NCBI GenBank assembly: GCA_012934845.2
Contig: WNNJ02001248.1
Coordinates: 372,001 to 436,000 of the forward strand
Direction: 5' to 3'
Origin: Pomphorhynchus laevis
Lineage: Eukaryota > Acanthocephala > Palaeacanthocephala > Echinorhynchida > Pomphorhynchidae
DNA: 64,000 nt
Shown here: in pieces, positions 21,711-32,154 of the stretch
Layout of the letters: each line of letters begins with the position of its first letter
How positions within the stretch are numbered: the first letter of the stretch is position 1
Notes under the pieces: generated by a model
The model's database searches: none
What the model saw: only the letters and a program-made list of their open reading frames with translations
Told to the model about the DNA's origin: nothing
Made by a program: the position numbers and the translations under genes

Positions 21711-22060
21711 ATGAGATCATGAAGATCGATTGAAATCGGGTCTGGTGATCCTTTGATGGATTCTTATTTATGTAATGAATAGTTGCTAGGTCACACGAGG
21801 TGACTTTCGCATTGAAAACCAGCTACAGAATCCTTCCTTCATGATATCCAATTCCATACACCCTGACTACTAACGGCGCCATTGCCACAACCGTTTTCGT
21901 TTCGCCCGCTTTTTGCCACATGTTGGTAGCCCCGGGCTCGTCAGAAGGCTGACTACCAACTCTTCGCCTTTTGAAATTTGACTTATCCGAGATTCGAGCT
22001 GTAGCTCTCCGTACTTGGCTTGCGCTCTTAACTGCTAGGGTCGATCTTCATGATCTCATA
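21710..22060. repeat. 351-bp segment bounded by perfect 20-bp inverted repeats
   Basis: TATGAGATCATGAAGATCGA at 21710-21729 is the exact reverse complement of 22041-22060. Inside, a weak plus-strand match to the C-terminus of the RLE proteins is possible (VTTNGAIATT, EIRAVALRTWLALL). It could be a small non-autonomous element or a fold-back rearrangement; no target duplication was found. Confidence 0.6.
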
Positions 22061-22119
22061 CGCTAAAATCTATAATAAGCATGCCAGAGAAGCATCTTGG
22101 ACAATGCAGTTTCTGGATA

Positions 22120-23380
22120 TCATGATGGAAGGTCTTGATACTTTCTTCATCTCTTCAAGATTTAAATATAGAATGTTCCTCTTTAAAACATTCTTCAGCA
22201 CTTTTGCCTGTCAGAAATGGCTGACAAATTCTGAGTGACCTCGAGTATTCCAGTGATGTGTCAATAGTCGTGTCGCGGATTCCGGGTCCTCCATCTCTCA
22301 ATGGCAGTCCATAAATGACTTCCTCCTCTGAAGTTGACACTTTACCCAGTATTTTTGGAATCAGTTCTTTTTGAATTGCATCGCTTAATATCGTAAAGTG
22401 AGTTAGTGCCAGTGGACACGTGCGCATCACATACAACCATCTGAATTGCAGGACATGTGTAAACGCCGAGTATGCAACATGTGTAAAAATTTCAGCTATA
22501 TTCGAGAGATTCCTAACATCTTAAACCCACATTTTTACTTTTCATCAATCACCTCAGCAACATAGTCATCCTTTCAATTCGGAGATCCTAGAACTTCAGC
22601 TCCTGTAGTCGTCACAATGACTCATGTGCGCTCGAATGCTAACAAGGCATATTTTTCAATCGTTGAATGAAACAATAGCTTGCATTTTGATGCATTTGTC
22701 TTGAATCCGTAGCATTGTCCAATGCTTGTAATTTCCTGCTACACTGATCTGATACTACTTAGATTTCCAATGCAGGTAGCATCATCTGCATACCAGCTGT
22801 GAAGAACTTCAGGGACTTTAGTTTTAAGCGACCAAATAAGGGGAATCGTTGTGACATCATATGCTAACATTGCCAACGAATCTCCCTGTGTGAAGCCTTC
22901 GCGTGACCACAGTATATCATCATCAATCAGAAGTTTGGCATTATGCAGATAGTAATTTTTTAGAATGAATTGTAGTGAAGTGCATATTTGATTAATGTTT
23001 CGGAGTGTTAATGCTCTGTTGACTGTGTTGAAGGCATTATGTGCGTCAATTAGGAGTGCGCATTGCTCTGAAGACGATTCGAAGAGACGTCGGATGTTAT
23101 GAACAATCTTATCTGTAGCACATCGGTAGCCAACACATAATTGATCTCCTAATGTCACATCTTGTAAATCTCTAGAGATTGTGTGTACGAGAGCTTTCCC
23201 GATAATACGCCTGAAATCTTCACCAATACCTATAGGCCTCACCCCTGACATTTTATCAATAGCGATCAACCTGCAGGCAGTGAAAGCGGTCAGAACTTTA
23301 TTGTTTATCTGTTTGATGGCAATAAGCGTTGTGAACTTAGCGAGAGCATTTGCCAATTTATTAAACTCAATGTGTATGTT
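22120..23380 (-). pseudogene. RLE-2: reverse transcriptase and post-RT region of an RLE-type LINE
   Basis: Frame 23356-22739 encodes the RT: CRLIAIDKMSGVRPIGIGE, IGKALVHTISRDL, LLIDAHNAFNTVNRALTL, SREGFTQGDSLAMLAYDV and SWYADDATCIG with the catalytic YADD. The post-RT region follows in other frames, with GLPLRDGGPGIRD in 22436-22155. The RPIGVGE and SNAFN/HNAFN signatures match a metazoan RT family whose members end in a CCHC finger and an RLE nuclease. The C-terminus is cut off near 22120. Frame breaks near 22740 and 22550 make it a pseudogene. Confidence 0.72.
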
Positions 23381-23548
23381 TATTAGATTGTATTTTAATT
23401 TATCTCAAACTTTTTTAGGTCATAAAAAACTTTTTAAACTCAATAATTTTTTTAATAGTTTTTTTTTGTAGTAATAATTTATTATTATATGTACAATTCT
23501 AACGGGCAAGCATCCTCAGCATTTGAAAATCAAGATTAAAATATATAT
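23381..23548. other. AT-rich spacer, 3' tail of RLE-3
   Basis: Contains the presumed 3' UTR of RLE-3 on the minus strand (AATAATAAATTATTACTAC) followed by a T/A run, and the truncated 5' edge of RLE-2. Confidence 0.45.
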
Positions 23549-26127
23549 TTAAATTATTTCCGCACTGCTGCTTCCATCTCCTCGTAACGGTATTGCGACA
23601 CATTTTCTTTTGGGTGCACGGATACAGTATGATGCGGCTCGTGCAAGGGCGATGGTCAACGTTGCTCGTATTTCGGCTATGACTTCTCTGTAACTTCTTT
23701 TGTGTTTGAGAAAAATCTTTCTCGTCATTGTCTTCAGAAGTATGGAGGTAGTAGGTGCGATTGTTCCGTTAGTTGCGAATATAACTGGACAGAACGACGC
23801 ATGCTCGATATAAGTGATCATTTCCTCGTATTTAGCCTTCTTTCTTTGCTTGTGATATTCGAATGTTGATTGCACAGACTTTGCGTGGTAGGAGGGAGCA
23901 TGATTATTGAAAATAAAGACGTCTATAAACGTCCGCTCTAATCTACCACCAAAAAGGCCGCTGCATACTATGTCTGGACATGCTTGTAATAGTCGTGTCG
24001 TTGTAGTTCTCTGGAAGTGTATGTTATTTTCGACTTGCTGTAGTTCAGGCTCGATCGCTACACCACTGCAAATATCGATGAGCGTAGTTGCGAGTATATC
24101 CTGTATTTCATTGTGTCGTATTGTCGGTTACGCACCCTTTCTGCACGACAGTGTATGTGACAGACTTATGGCATCACCGCATTGACATTTGTCGGACATA
24201 TTGCGGGGTGTCCAATTATACCGCGCAAACAAAGCATCATGGAATTCTTGTGTGGATAAGTGTAGTCCTAGTTTTGCGATAGGACGTGTGTTCAACCAGC
24301 TCGAAGCGCCGAGTGCGGAAGCGTATTCGATTGACAACGCGACCTGATCTGAAACATGTAAAGTGATTTGTTCTTTTCGATGAACCGCTTTTTTATTTGC
24401 ATCATGTATGGCTCTCAAAACATTAGTTTGTGCTAACTGCACTATTTCGGGACCACCAGAATCGTCGTACGTTTGGCACAGCAATTTCGCGCTCTCAAAT
24501 TGGGTAAGTGCCTCTATTTGAGGATCTCGAAAGCCCAAACCCCCTAGTTTTGCCGGCAATGCAAATATCGAACGATCAGTAGATGTCGATTCGTGTCCCG
24601 TAACTTTAGTGGAAAATGCGCTGAAAATGAGGTCAGTCATGGGCACAAACCACGCGGGGTCACACAGAGTCGTGCGACAGATGTGTCCATTTTGCTTGAA
24701 CGCACAAACCACGCGGGGTCACACAGAGTCGTGCGACAGATGTGTGTCCATTTTGCTTGAACAGCATGTACGAAGGCTACATAGCATGAGTGTAAGTCTA
24801 GCTCTGAGATAGACATCAAATTTGTAATGAGCTCTTTCCAAACATAAACTGACCCTTTGACAAAGTCCTCGATAAAATTAGTATCACCAAAAGGGCTCCC
24901 TAGTATTTTTAATCCGCATCGGTGTAATTGTACTCCTTTGTTTTGTAGCGTATAGGTTTCCAGATCGTGAACGTGATCATTGACTAAGAGTTTGGTCTTG
25001 GCCGGATTGACATGATAGCCATATTGTAGTCTTATCTCTTTGAGCAGCGTCCATACTCTTTACAGATCAACAATATTCCCAACAAAATTGCCGTCATCAG
25101 CATACAATCGTTGGAATACAAAGGGTATATGCGCCTCAATTCATTTTCAGTTCTAGTGATGAAACGGCGAATGTAGTCATAGCGAGGGGATCTTCCTGAG
25201 TGAACCCCTCACGTGATAAAATCACATATCCTTGACATGCCATCACGGCGTCATTGGAGTACGAATTCTCAAGAGCCACTTTCAATGCCGGACATACATA
25301 ACCGATGTTAGCTAGCATTAGTTTGCGGTTCGCCGTGTTAAAGGCGTTCGATGCTTCTACTGAAAGAATTGCAAGATTAGTGTCGCTACTGAGTTGACGC
25401 TGTATCAAGTGAATGGCGTATTCGATTCCACCTCTTTGACCGGCACAACATTGTAGTTTTTCTGATACAATCTGTAGATTCGACCTTGTAACCTCCATTA
25501 TTATCTTGTCAATTGTTCGTCTTACTATATCACCCACTCTAATAGGTCTTACCCCTGGATTTTTATTTAAAGCTATTATTCGGCTCGCAACATAAGCTTC
25601 AAGTGCCTCAGGTGGGATAACTTCGCTAGCGAGTCTAATAGCAAAATCAGCGACTGCTTCTGCAAGTCTCTCTGAATGCAATCCAAACAGGGTGGTCATC
25701 CGTCTAAATTCGATTGCGGTTATCCCCGATGGCCCAGCACTTCCGTTTGTTTTTAGGGCCGCTGAGATGATTTTCTTTCCATCAATCCCAGGAAGGCGGT
25801 GCTATGGTGTTCTATGACATTTTCGATGCTCTTACTTTGAAGCGCTTCTTCACTAATTGTACCAGGAGGATGTAGGTCTGTTAACATTTCTTTCACAGTT
25901 CTGTCATATACCACATCGTCAAGTTTAAGGACCGACTGTTCCGATTCTACTCTTTGTAACATATTTATAGCTGCCCTCATGTTTCTCTCTTGAATTTTCC
26001 GAGAAAAAGCTCGGTTTATGTCGTTTTTAGGGTTATTTAAGGATGATGTTCTCTTTTGAACAGTCATTGATTGTAATACATGCGCTTCGTCCATTAACTC
26101 TTTGTATGATTCACCTTCGCATTGCAT
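23549..26127 (-). pseudogene. RLE-3: longest copy of the RLE-type LINE protein, disrupted
   Basis: Blocks in order on the minus strand: N-terminal extension (26127-25753), RT start (AYVASRIIALNKNPGVRPI), SVEASNAFNTANRKLMLAN, SREGFTQEDPLAM, RLYADDGNFVGN near 25100, HVNPAKTKLLVND, and post-RT FALPAKLGGLGFRDPQ. A zinc finger (CQCGDAISLSHTLSC, about 24145-24190) is followed by TIRHNEIQDILATTL, then PDIVCSGLFGGRLERTFIDV (about 23915-23985). The last fits the PD-x12-14-D pattern of the restriction-like endonuclease in R2-type LINEs. Stops occur near 25750, 25135 and 24130, plus a 59-bp tandem duplication at 24643-24762. Confidence 0.75.
24643..24762. repeat. 59-bp tandem duplication inside RLE-3
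   Basis: The block beginning GCACAAACCACGCGGGG occurs at 24643 and again at 24702, the second copy with a 2-bp insertion (TGTGTGTCC). It breaks the RLE-3 frame. Confidence 0.85.
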
Positions 26128-26169
26128 ATTATCTGCTGCAGCGTTCGGTTACTTTTAAATGCGAACAAT

Positions 26170-27549
26170 GACATTCGTATGTTTCCATCTTTATCTCCTG
26201 TGATCTCTTTCAAAGTTGCTCTCACATTTTTTTGAATATTCATCAATAATATTCATTATTGTCCATACGACAAATATGTCATCAATGTATCGCCACCATA
26301 TATAAGGTTTGTGTGAATACGTTGAGAAGAATCTTTCCTCTATTCGTGCAACATAGAGTCTAGCGAAAACCGGTGCAACAGGTGATCCCATTGCTGTACC
26401 AATAATCTGCTTGTAACGTTTCGCCTCGAATGTAAATGTATTAGACGTCAGTACTAGTTTAAGCAATTCTATCACTTTTTGTTGTTCTGAAATGCTATAG
26501 TTTGATTCCTGAGTCCACTGTTGAATTGATTCGATTCCTTTTTCAATAGAAATTGAAGTATATAACGATTCGATGTCAATGCTTAGCAAGATAGATTCTG
26601 TTGGAATCGAGTACTTGTGGGATTCAAGTTTTCTTAGAAAGTCATCGGTGCTTGCTAGGTACGAGTCACGAGTTTTGAGGATTGGTAGGATAAGTGTATG
26701 TTAGTATTTGGCTAGTTTTTCTGTCGCAGTTCCAATATTACTAATGATAGGTCTCCCAGGGCACGGTGAAATATTTTTGTGGATCTTTGGTAAGATATAC
26801 ATTTTTCTTGGTTGCGGATTTATCACTTTCAGATGTGTACTCATTTCGTCTCCTTTAAATATGAGGTCGATCGTATTCTCAACACTTTGCATTATTGATT
26901 TATGTTCATCCAATGTGATTTCTTAGTATGCATTGCCTGATAACTGCCTTAATTCTTCTGCTTTATAGTCGTTTAGATGCCACACTACAGTCTGTCCTCC
27001 TTTGTCAGCATTGCACAATGTTATTTCATTGTTTTGACACCATGATTGCAATGTTCTGACCAATCTCATATCAATATTTTGCATTGGCCTTGCATTCGGA
27101 AGTAGTGCTGTATATTTTTTGAATACTGGCTGATGACAAAAATTTCGTCTTCAGATTACCAATTGCTGATTTTTTAGTAGTATCTCTGAATATATTATCA
27201 GCCATATATTTTATGTTGTGATATAAAGCGATTCGATTGAATTCCCGCGGTGTTGGAACAAACTACAATCCGTATTGTTGGAACAAACTTCAATCATGGT
27301 GTTTTGACACCATGATTGCAATGTTCTGAGCAATCTCATGTCAATATTTTGCATTAGCCTTGCATTCGAAAGTAGTGCTGTATATTTTTGAATACTGGCT
27401 GATGACAAAAATTTCGTCTTCAGATTACCAATTGCTGATTTTTTAGTAGTATCTCTGAATATATTACCAGCCACATATATTTTATGTTGTGATATAAAGC
27501 GATTCGATTGAATCCCCGCGGTGTTGGAACAAATTTCAATCCGTGACAC
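26170..27549 (-). pseudogene. Penelope-like element reverse transcriptase, disrupted
   Basis: Minus-strand blocks: KTKFLSSASIQKYTALLSNA (27549-27211), ITLCNADKGGQTVVWHLNDY near 27010, PRKMYILPKIHKNISPCPGR (26913-26701), and frame 26589-26191 with SIDIESLYTSIS, GTAMGSPVAPVFARLY and WWRYIDDIFVVW. The LPKIHK and RYIDDIF pair is diagnostic of PLE RTs, related to telomerase. The C-terminal GIY-YIG nuclease expected in PLEs is missing; RLE-3 begins right after it. A stop at 26700 and a 270-bp tandem duplication at the N-terminal end break the gene. Its upstream side touches the satellite array. Confidence 0.82.
27031..27540. repeat. 270-bp tandem duplication in the PLE 5' coding region
   Basis: GTTTTGACACCATGATTGCA occurs at 27031 and 27301; similarity continues through CCGCGGTGTTGGAACAAA in both units. 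Small differences (for example TTTTTTGAATAC against TTTTTGAATAC) show the units have diverged. Confidence 0.88.
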
Positions 27550-30500
27550 TATAATGACACATTATAGTGTCATTCTTTAAATTATTTGAAAGATTATCGT
27601 ATGTATCATTGATATTGCATTAAGCAAGCATGATAACAAGAGTCTACCTCTAAACGTCAAAGAGGAACACAAGAACTCATTCGTAGTATGAACAATCTCG
27701 ATGACGTTTCGCTATACCTCTGAACAAATTGCCGTATTCCATTGAGCTCAATGACAATTAATATCATGCATGCTTAATGCAATCTTATTCATACACATGC
27801 CAAATTATTTTGAATGATAATAAAATGACACAATGCGCATCATTAAAACGCATGATATAAAAAGAAATAATCTAATATGCAAATTTAAAGTTTACTATAC
27901 TTTTGCCCCTAAAATATAGCAATTTATAGCACATGCTATTTCTCAAAAGTCAAGCAGACAGCCAAAACGTTATCAAGATGACTCATACTACTGATTATTG
28001 CTCTCGGCCATCACTGTCGTTAAAACGTGACAAATAGTATGCTGATAGTTATCTGTTGACTTTTGTTACATATTGCAGCTTTTAATATTTTGCCCTTTTC
28101 CAATGAAATGCTAACTCTTGTTATCATGCTTGTTAATACAATATCAATGATACATACGATAATCTTTCAAATAATTTAACGAATGACACTATAACGCAAC
28201 AAATAAATTGACTGATAACAAAAGAGATAGTCTGACAAGTAAATTTATAGTTTACAATAATTCAGCAGTTCGAATTAAGCTATTAAGAGAACCTGCTATT
28301 TTTCAAAAGTCAACCTGGCAGCCGAAACGTCATCGAGATTGCTCATACTACGGATGAGTTCTTGTGTTCCTCTTTGACGTTTAGAGGTGACTAATAGTAC
28401 GCTAATCGTTAGTGTTGATAAGTAATAAAACGACAGCAGCTTTAAACAAATTGCCGTATTCCATTGAGCTCAATGACAATTAATATCATTCATGTTTGAT
28501 GCAATCTTATTCATACACATGCCAAATTCTTTAAATTGATAGTAAAATGACACAATGCGCATCATAAAAACGCCTGATATAAATAGAGATGGTCTAATAT
28601 TCAAGTTTAAAGTTACTACAATTTTGGCTCTAAAATCAAGCAATTTATAGAAAATGCTATTTTTAAAAGTCAAGCCTACAGCCAAAACGTCATCAAGATT
28701 GCTCATACTACTGACTATTGCTCTCGGCCATCACTGTCGTTAAAACGTGACAAATAGTATGCTGATAGTTATCTGTTGACTTTTGTTACATATTGCAGCT
28801 TTTAATATTTTGCCCTTTTCCAATGAAATGCTAACTCTTGTTATCATGCTTGTTTAATGCAATCTCAATGATACATATGATAATCTTTCACAAATAATTA
28901 AATGAATGACACTATGACGCAACAAATGAATAGACTGGTATAAATAGAGATGGTCTGACAAGCAAATTTTTAGTTAACGAGAATTCAGCAGTTCGAATTA
29001 AGCTTTTAAGAGATCATGCTTTTTTAAAAGTCAAGCAGACAGCTGAAACGTCATCGAGATTCCTCATACTACGGATGAGTGCTTGCGTTCATTTTTGACG
29101 TTTAGAGCTAAACAATAGCATGCAAATCATTAGTGTTGATCAGTTATTAAACGACAGCAGCTTTAAAAATATTGCCGTATTCAATTAAAATCAGTGACAA
29201 TTAATATTATGCATGTTTGTTTCTATCTTAATCATACGAATGCCAAATTCTTTTAAAGGATAAAAAATGACACAATGCCGCATCATTAAAACGCCTGATA
29301 CAAATAGAGATGGTCTGTTATGCAAGTTTTAAGTTACTATAATTTTGCGGCTAAAATCAAGCAATTTATACAAAATGCTATTTCATAAGTCAAGCATACA
29401 GCCAAAACTTCATTAAGATTGCTAATTCTACTGATTAGTGCTTCCGGTCATACTTGACGTTTAGACGTGACAAATATAATGCAGATCGTTATCTGTTGAC
29501 TTCTTTTACATATTGCAGCTTTTAACATTTTGCCCTTTTACAATGAAATGCTGAATCTTGTTATCATGCTTGTTAAATGCAATATCAATGATACATACGA
29601 TAATCTTTCAAATCATTTAACGAATGACACTATAAGGTAACAAATAAATTAACTGATAACAAAAGAGATAGTCTGACAAACAAATTTCTTGTTTACTAGA
29701 ATTCAGCAGTTTGGATTAAGCTATTTAGAGAACCTGCTATTTTTCAAAAGTCAAGCTGGCAGCCAAAACGTCATCGATATTGCTCATACTACGAATGAGT
29801 CCTTGTGTTCCTCTTTGACGTTTAGAGGTGACTAATAGTATGCTAATCGTTAGTGTTGATAAGCTTTAAACTACAGCAGCTTTAAACAAATTGCCGTATT
29901 CCATTGAGCTCAATGACAATTAATATCATGCATGTTTAATACAATCTTATTCATACACATGAAAAGTTCTTTTTAATAATAAAATGACACAATGCGCATC
30001 ATTAAAACGCCTGATATAAAAAGAGATGGTCTAATATTAAAGTTTAAAGTTACTACAATTTTTGCGCTAAAATCAAGCAATTTATAGAAAATGCTATTTT
30101 TAAATATCAAGGAGACAGCCAAAACGTCATCAAGATGTCTCTTACTACTAATAAGTGCTTCCGGCAATCAATGACGTTTAAACGTAAAAAATATTGTACT
30201 TGATTGCATCTGTGAGCTGAAATTTTTCCGATTGTGGCACGATATTATCCTCACAGGTATTGATCTTATTTTTGATACAGCAGGACGCTACTAATCAGTC
30301 TGGGTGGTTCTCATCAGCTGCAGACCCAGACCTACATTTCACGTTTCGACCCTTATTATCTGCTTTCTCCGTACATTGATGCTGATCGGATTTGAACTCA
30401 GGACGTCTGTATCGCGATTCAACGCTACATCCACTAGGCTGGCTGCTCCAGTGGTGTAGATATACATTTCTGAATATTACTTTCGGTAGGGGATCGTATT

Positions 30501-31697
30501 CTAACGATCCATTAGAAACCTACCCGATGTGTGTGATCCGCTAGCCGGATCACTGTTTCTCATGCTGCCAATTGCAATGAATGTTTTTTAATTGTACTTG
30601 ATTAATTGTACTCGTAAAAAATATTATGCTGATCGTTAACTGTCTACCTTTTTTACATATTCCAGCTTTTAACATTTTGCCCTTTGTCAATGAAATGCTT
30701 ACTCTTGTTATCATGCTTGTTTAATGCAATCTCAATGAGACATACGATAATCTTTCACAAATAATTAAATGAATGACACTATGACGCAACGAATGAATAT
30801 ACTGACATAAATAGAGATGGTCTGACAAGCAAATTTTTAGTTTACGAGAATTCAGCAGTTCGAATTAAGCTATTAAGAGATCATGCTTATTTTTAAAAGT
30901 CAAGCAGACAGCTGAAACGTCATCGAGATTCCTCATACTACGGATGAGTGCATGTGTTCATATTTGACGTTCAGAGCTAAACAATAGTATGCCAATCATT
31001 AGTGTTGATCAGTTATTAAACGACATCAGCTTTAAAAATATTGCCGTATTCAATTGAAATCAATGACAATTAATATTATGCATGTGTTTCTATCTTAATC
31101 ATTCGAATGCCAACTTCTATTGAAGGATAAAAAAATGACACAATGTCGCATCATTAAAACGCCTGATATAAATAGAGATGGTCTATTATGCAAGTTTTAA
31201 GTTACTATAATTTTGCCGCTAAAATCAAGCAATTTATACAAAATGCTATTTCATAAGTCAAGCAGACAGCCAAAACTTCATTAAGATTGCTAATTCTACT
31301 GATTAGTGCTTCCGGTCATACTTGACGTTTAGACGTGACAAATATAATGCAGATCGTTATCTGTTGACTTCTTTTACATATTGCAGCTTTTAACATTTTG
31401 CCTTTTTACAATGAAATGCTGACTCTTGTTATCATGATTGTTTAATGCAATATCAATGATACATACGATAATCTTTCAAATAATTTAACGAATGACACTA
31501 TAACGCAGCAAATAAATTGACTGATAACAAAAGAGATAGTCTGACAACAAAATTTCTAGTTTACCAGAATTCAGCAGTTCGGATTAAGCTATTAAGAGAA
31601 CCTGCTATTTTTCAAAAGTCAACCTGGTAGCCGAAACGTCATCGAGATTGCTCATACTACGGATGAGTTCTTGTGTTCCTCTTTGACGTTTAAACGC
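27545..31697. repeat. Satellite array of about 360-bp monomers in an A-B dimer arrangement
   Basis: The landmark AAACGTCA or its variant occurs at 27965, 28325, 28685, 29046, 29405, 29766, 30122, 30915, 31273 and 31634. After removal of the SINE at 30196-30612 the spacing is 356-363 bp. Monomers alternate between type A (CAAGATT, CTGATTA, TCTGTTGACTT) and type B (CGAGATT, CGGATGAG, TAGTGTTGAT), so the repeat is about 720 bp. At the left edge (27545-27716) one partial monomer is inverted; the array is forward from about 27722. Each monomer holds a CTCAT/ATGAG-type hairpin flanked by AAACGTCA and TGACGTTT. No gene is present. Confidence 0.88.
30196..30612 (-). mobile_element. SINE-like insertion with tRNA-type Pol III boxes
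   Basis: A 417-bp insert in the satellite, flanked by the perfect 13-bp duplication CGTAAAAAATATT (30183-30195 and 30613-30625). On the minus strand CAGCCTAGTGG (30441-30431) matches the A box and GTTCAAATCC (30397-30388) the B box, 33 nt apart, as in tRNA-derived SINEs. An unusual point is that about 170 bp precede the A box, so the tRNA-like part is not at the very 5' end; a compound SINE or a misjudged boundary is possible. A palindromic stem, GTGATCCG/CGGATCAC, lies at about 30533-30553. Confidence 0.7.
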
Positions 31698-31797
31698 TGG
31701 GTAGAGATTGTTTCTGAATTGTCGTTGCACTCGTTGGATCCTTTGTTTAAGGATGGTCCGCACAGCAATTCGATCTGGTGACGAGCGTAATCCTTAG

Positions 31798-32046
31798 TCA
31801 ATTAAGCAAAGTGTCGGAAACTCCTTTATTCACAATATCACACAGGCAACCGGAACGACCAGTGTGTATCTCTGGTCGTTCCGAAAGTTGATTCAAGGTA
31901 GATTTGTTCTTCTTATTGTGGCAACTGGGGGCCGCACAGTTCACACACGAAATGCCTTTTTTAGCACACTTGCATCCTTTACATTTAGCTGCCTGTTCAT
32001 TACATGTGCAACATTTATACTGCGATGATGGTTTTCCTTTTGGCAT
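31798..32046 (-). CDS. CXC-like Cys-rich protein, LINE-G copy 3
   Basis: An 82-codon frame beginning MPKGKPSSQYKCCTCNEQ; the cluster CKGCKCAKKGISCVNC then CHNKKNK matches the LINE-G1 small protein in cysteine spacing. The downstream part contains a 12-bp-arm hairpin in DNA (31851-31862 with 31872-31883). The stop comes soon after, probably by truncation of a longer ORF1. Whether it is translated is unknown. Confidence 0.6.
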   Translation of the reverse strand: MPKGKPSSQYKCCTCNEQAAKCKGCKCAKKGISCVNCAAPSCHNKKNKSTLNQLSERPEIHTGRSGCLCDIVNKGVSDTLLN

Positions 32047-32089
32047 TTTTTATCAGTTGTACAACAGTTGTACAATCTGTATGTATTGA

Positions 32090-32104
32090 TTGTGTGTTTA
32101 AGCT
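32090..32104 (-). promoter_or_regulatory. Shared LINE 5'-leader motif (G3)
   Basis: AGCTTAAACACACAA on the minus strand, 44 bp upstream of the CXC frame. Confidence 0.5.
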
Positions 32105-32154
32105 TATTAGGAGTAAAGTATATAATCGCAACAACTACCAAACTTTTTTCTAAT

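Larger units (their letters stand above)
31790..32150 (-). mobile_element. LINE-G copy 3, 5' end only
   Basis: Leader with the shared 15-mer (32090-32104) followed by the CXC frame. It is cut off at about 31790 next to unrelated sequence and the satellite array. It stands head-to-tail behind the 3' tail of LINE-G copy 2. Confidence 0.65.

Noticed and set aside
20616-21714. Open frames encoding long Ile-Tyr repeats as genes.
   Set aside because: They are translations of (TA)n microsatellites attached to a short PLE frame.
28470-30167. Two small minus-strand frames with similar sequence (FKNSIFYKLLDF) as a gene family.
   Set aside because: They are repeats of the same satellite monomer in the same frame; no codon-level conservation beyond the DNA repeat is visible.
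30380-30445. A functional tRNA gene on the minus strand.
   Set aside because: A and B boxes are present but no complete acceptor stem was found, and the region is part of a duplicated-end insertion; a SINE is the better fit.
27545-31697. The satellite monomers as hammerhead ribozymes, because they contain GAAAC, GTC and CGGATGAG or CTGATTA.
   Set aside because: I tried circular permutations, but no stem II forms between the sequence after the CTGATGA-like box and the sequence before GAAAC; only the CTCAT/ATGAG hairpin is supported.
27545-31697. CRISPR-like array of regular repeats.
   Set aside because: Units are about 360 bp and repeat throughout with no unique spacers; the context is a eukaryotic genome.
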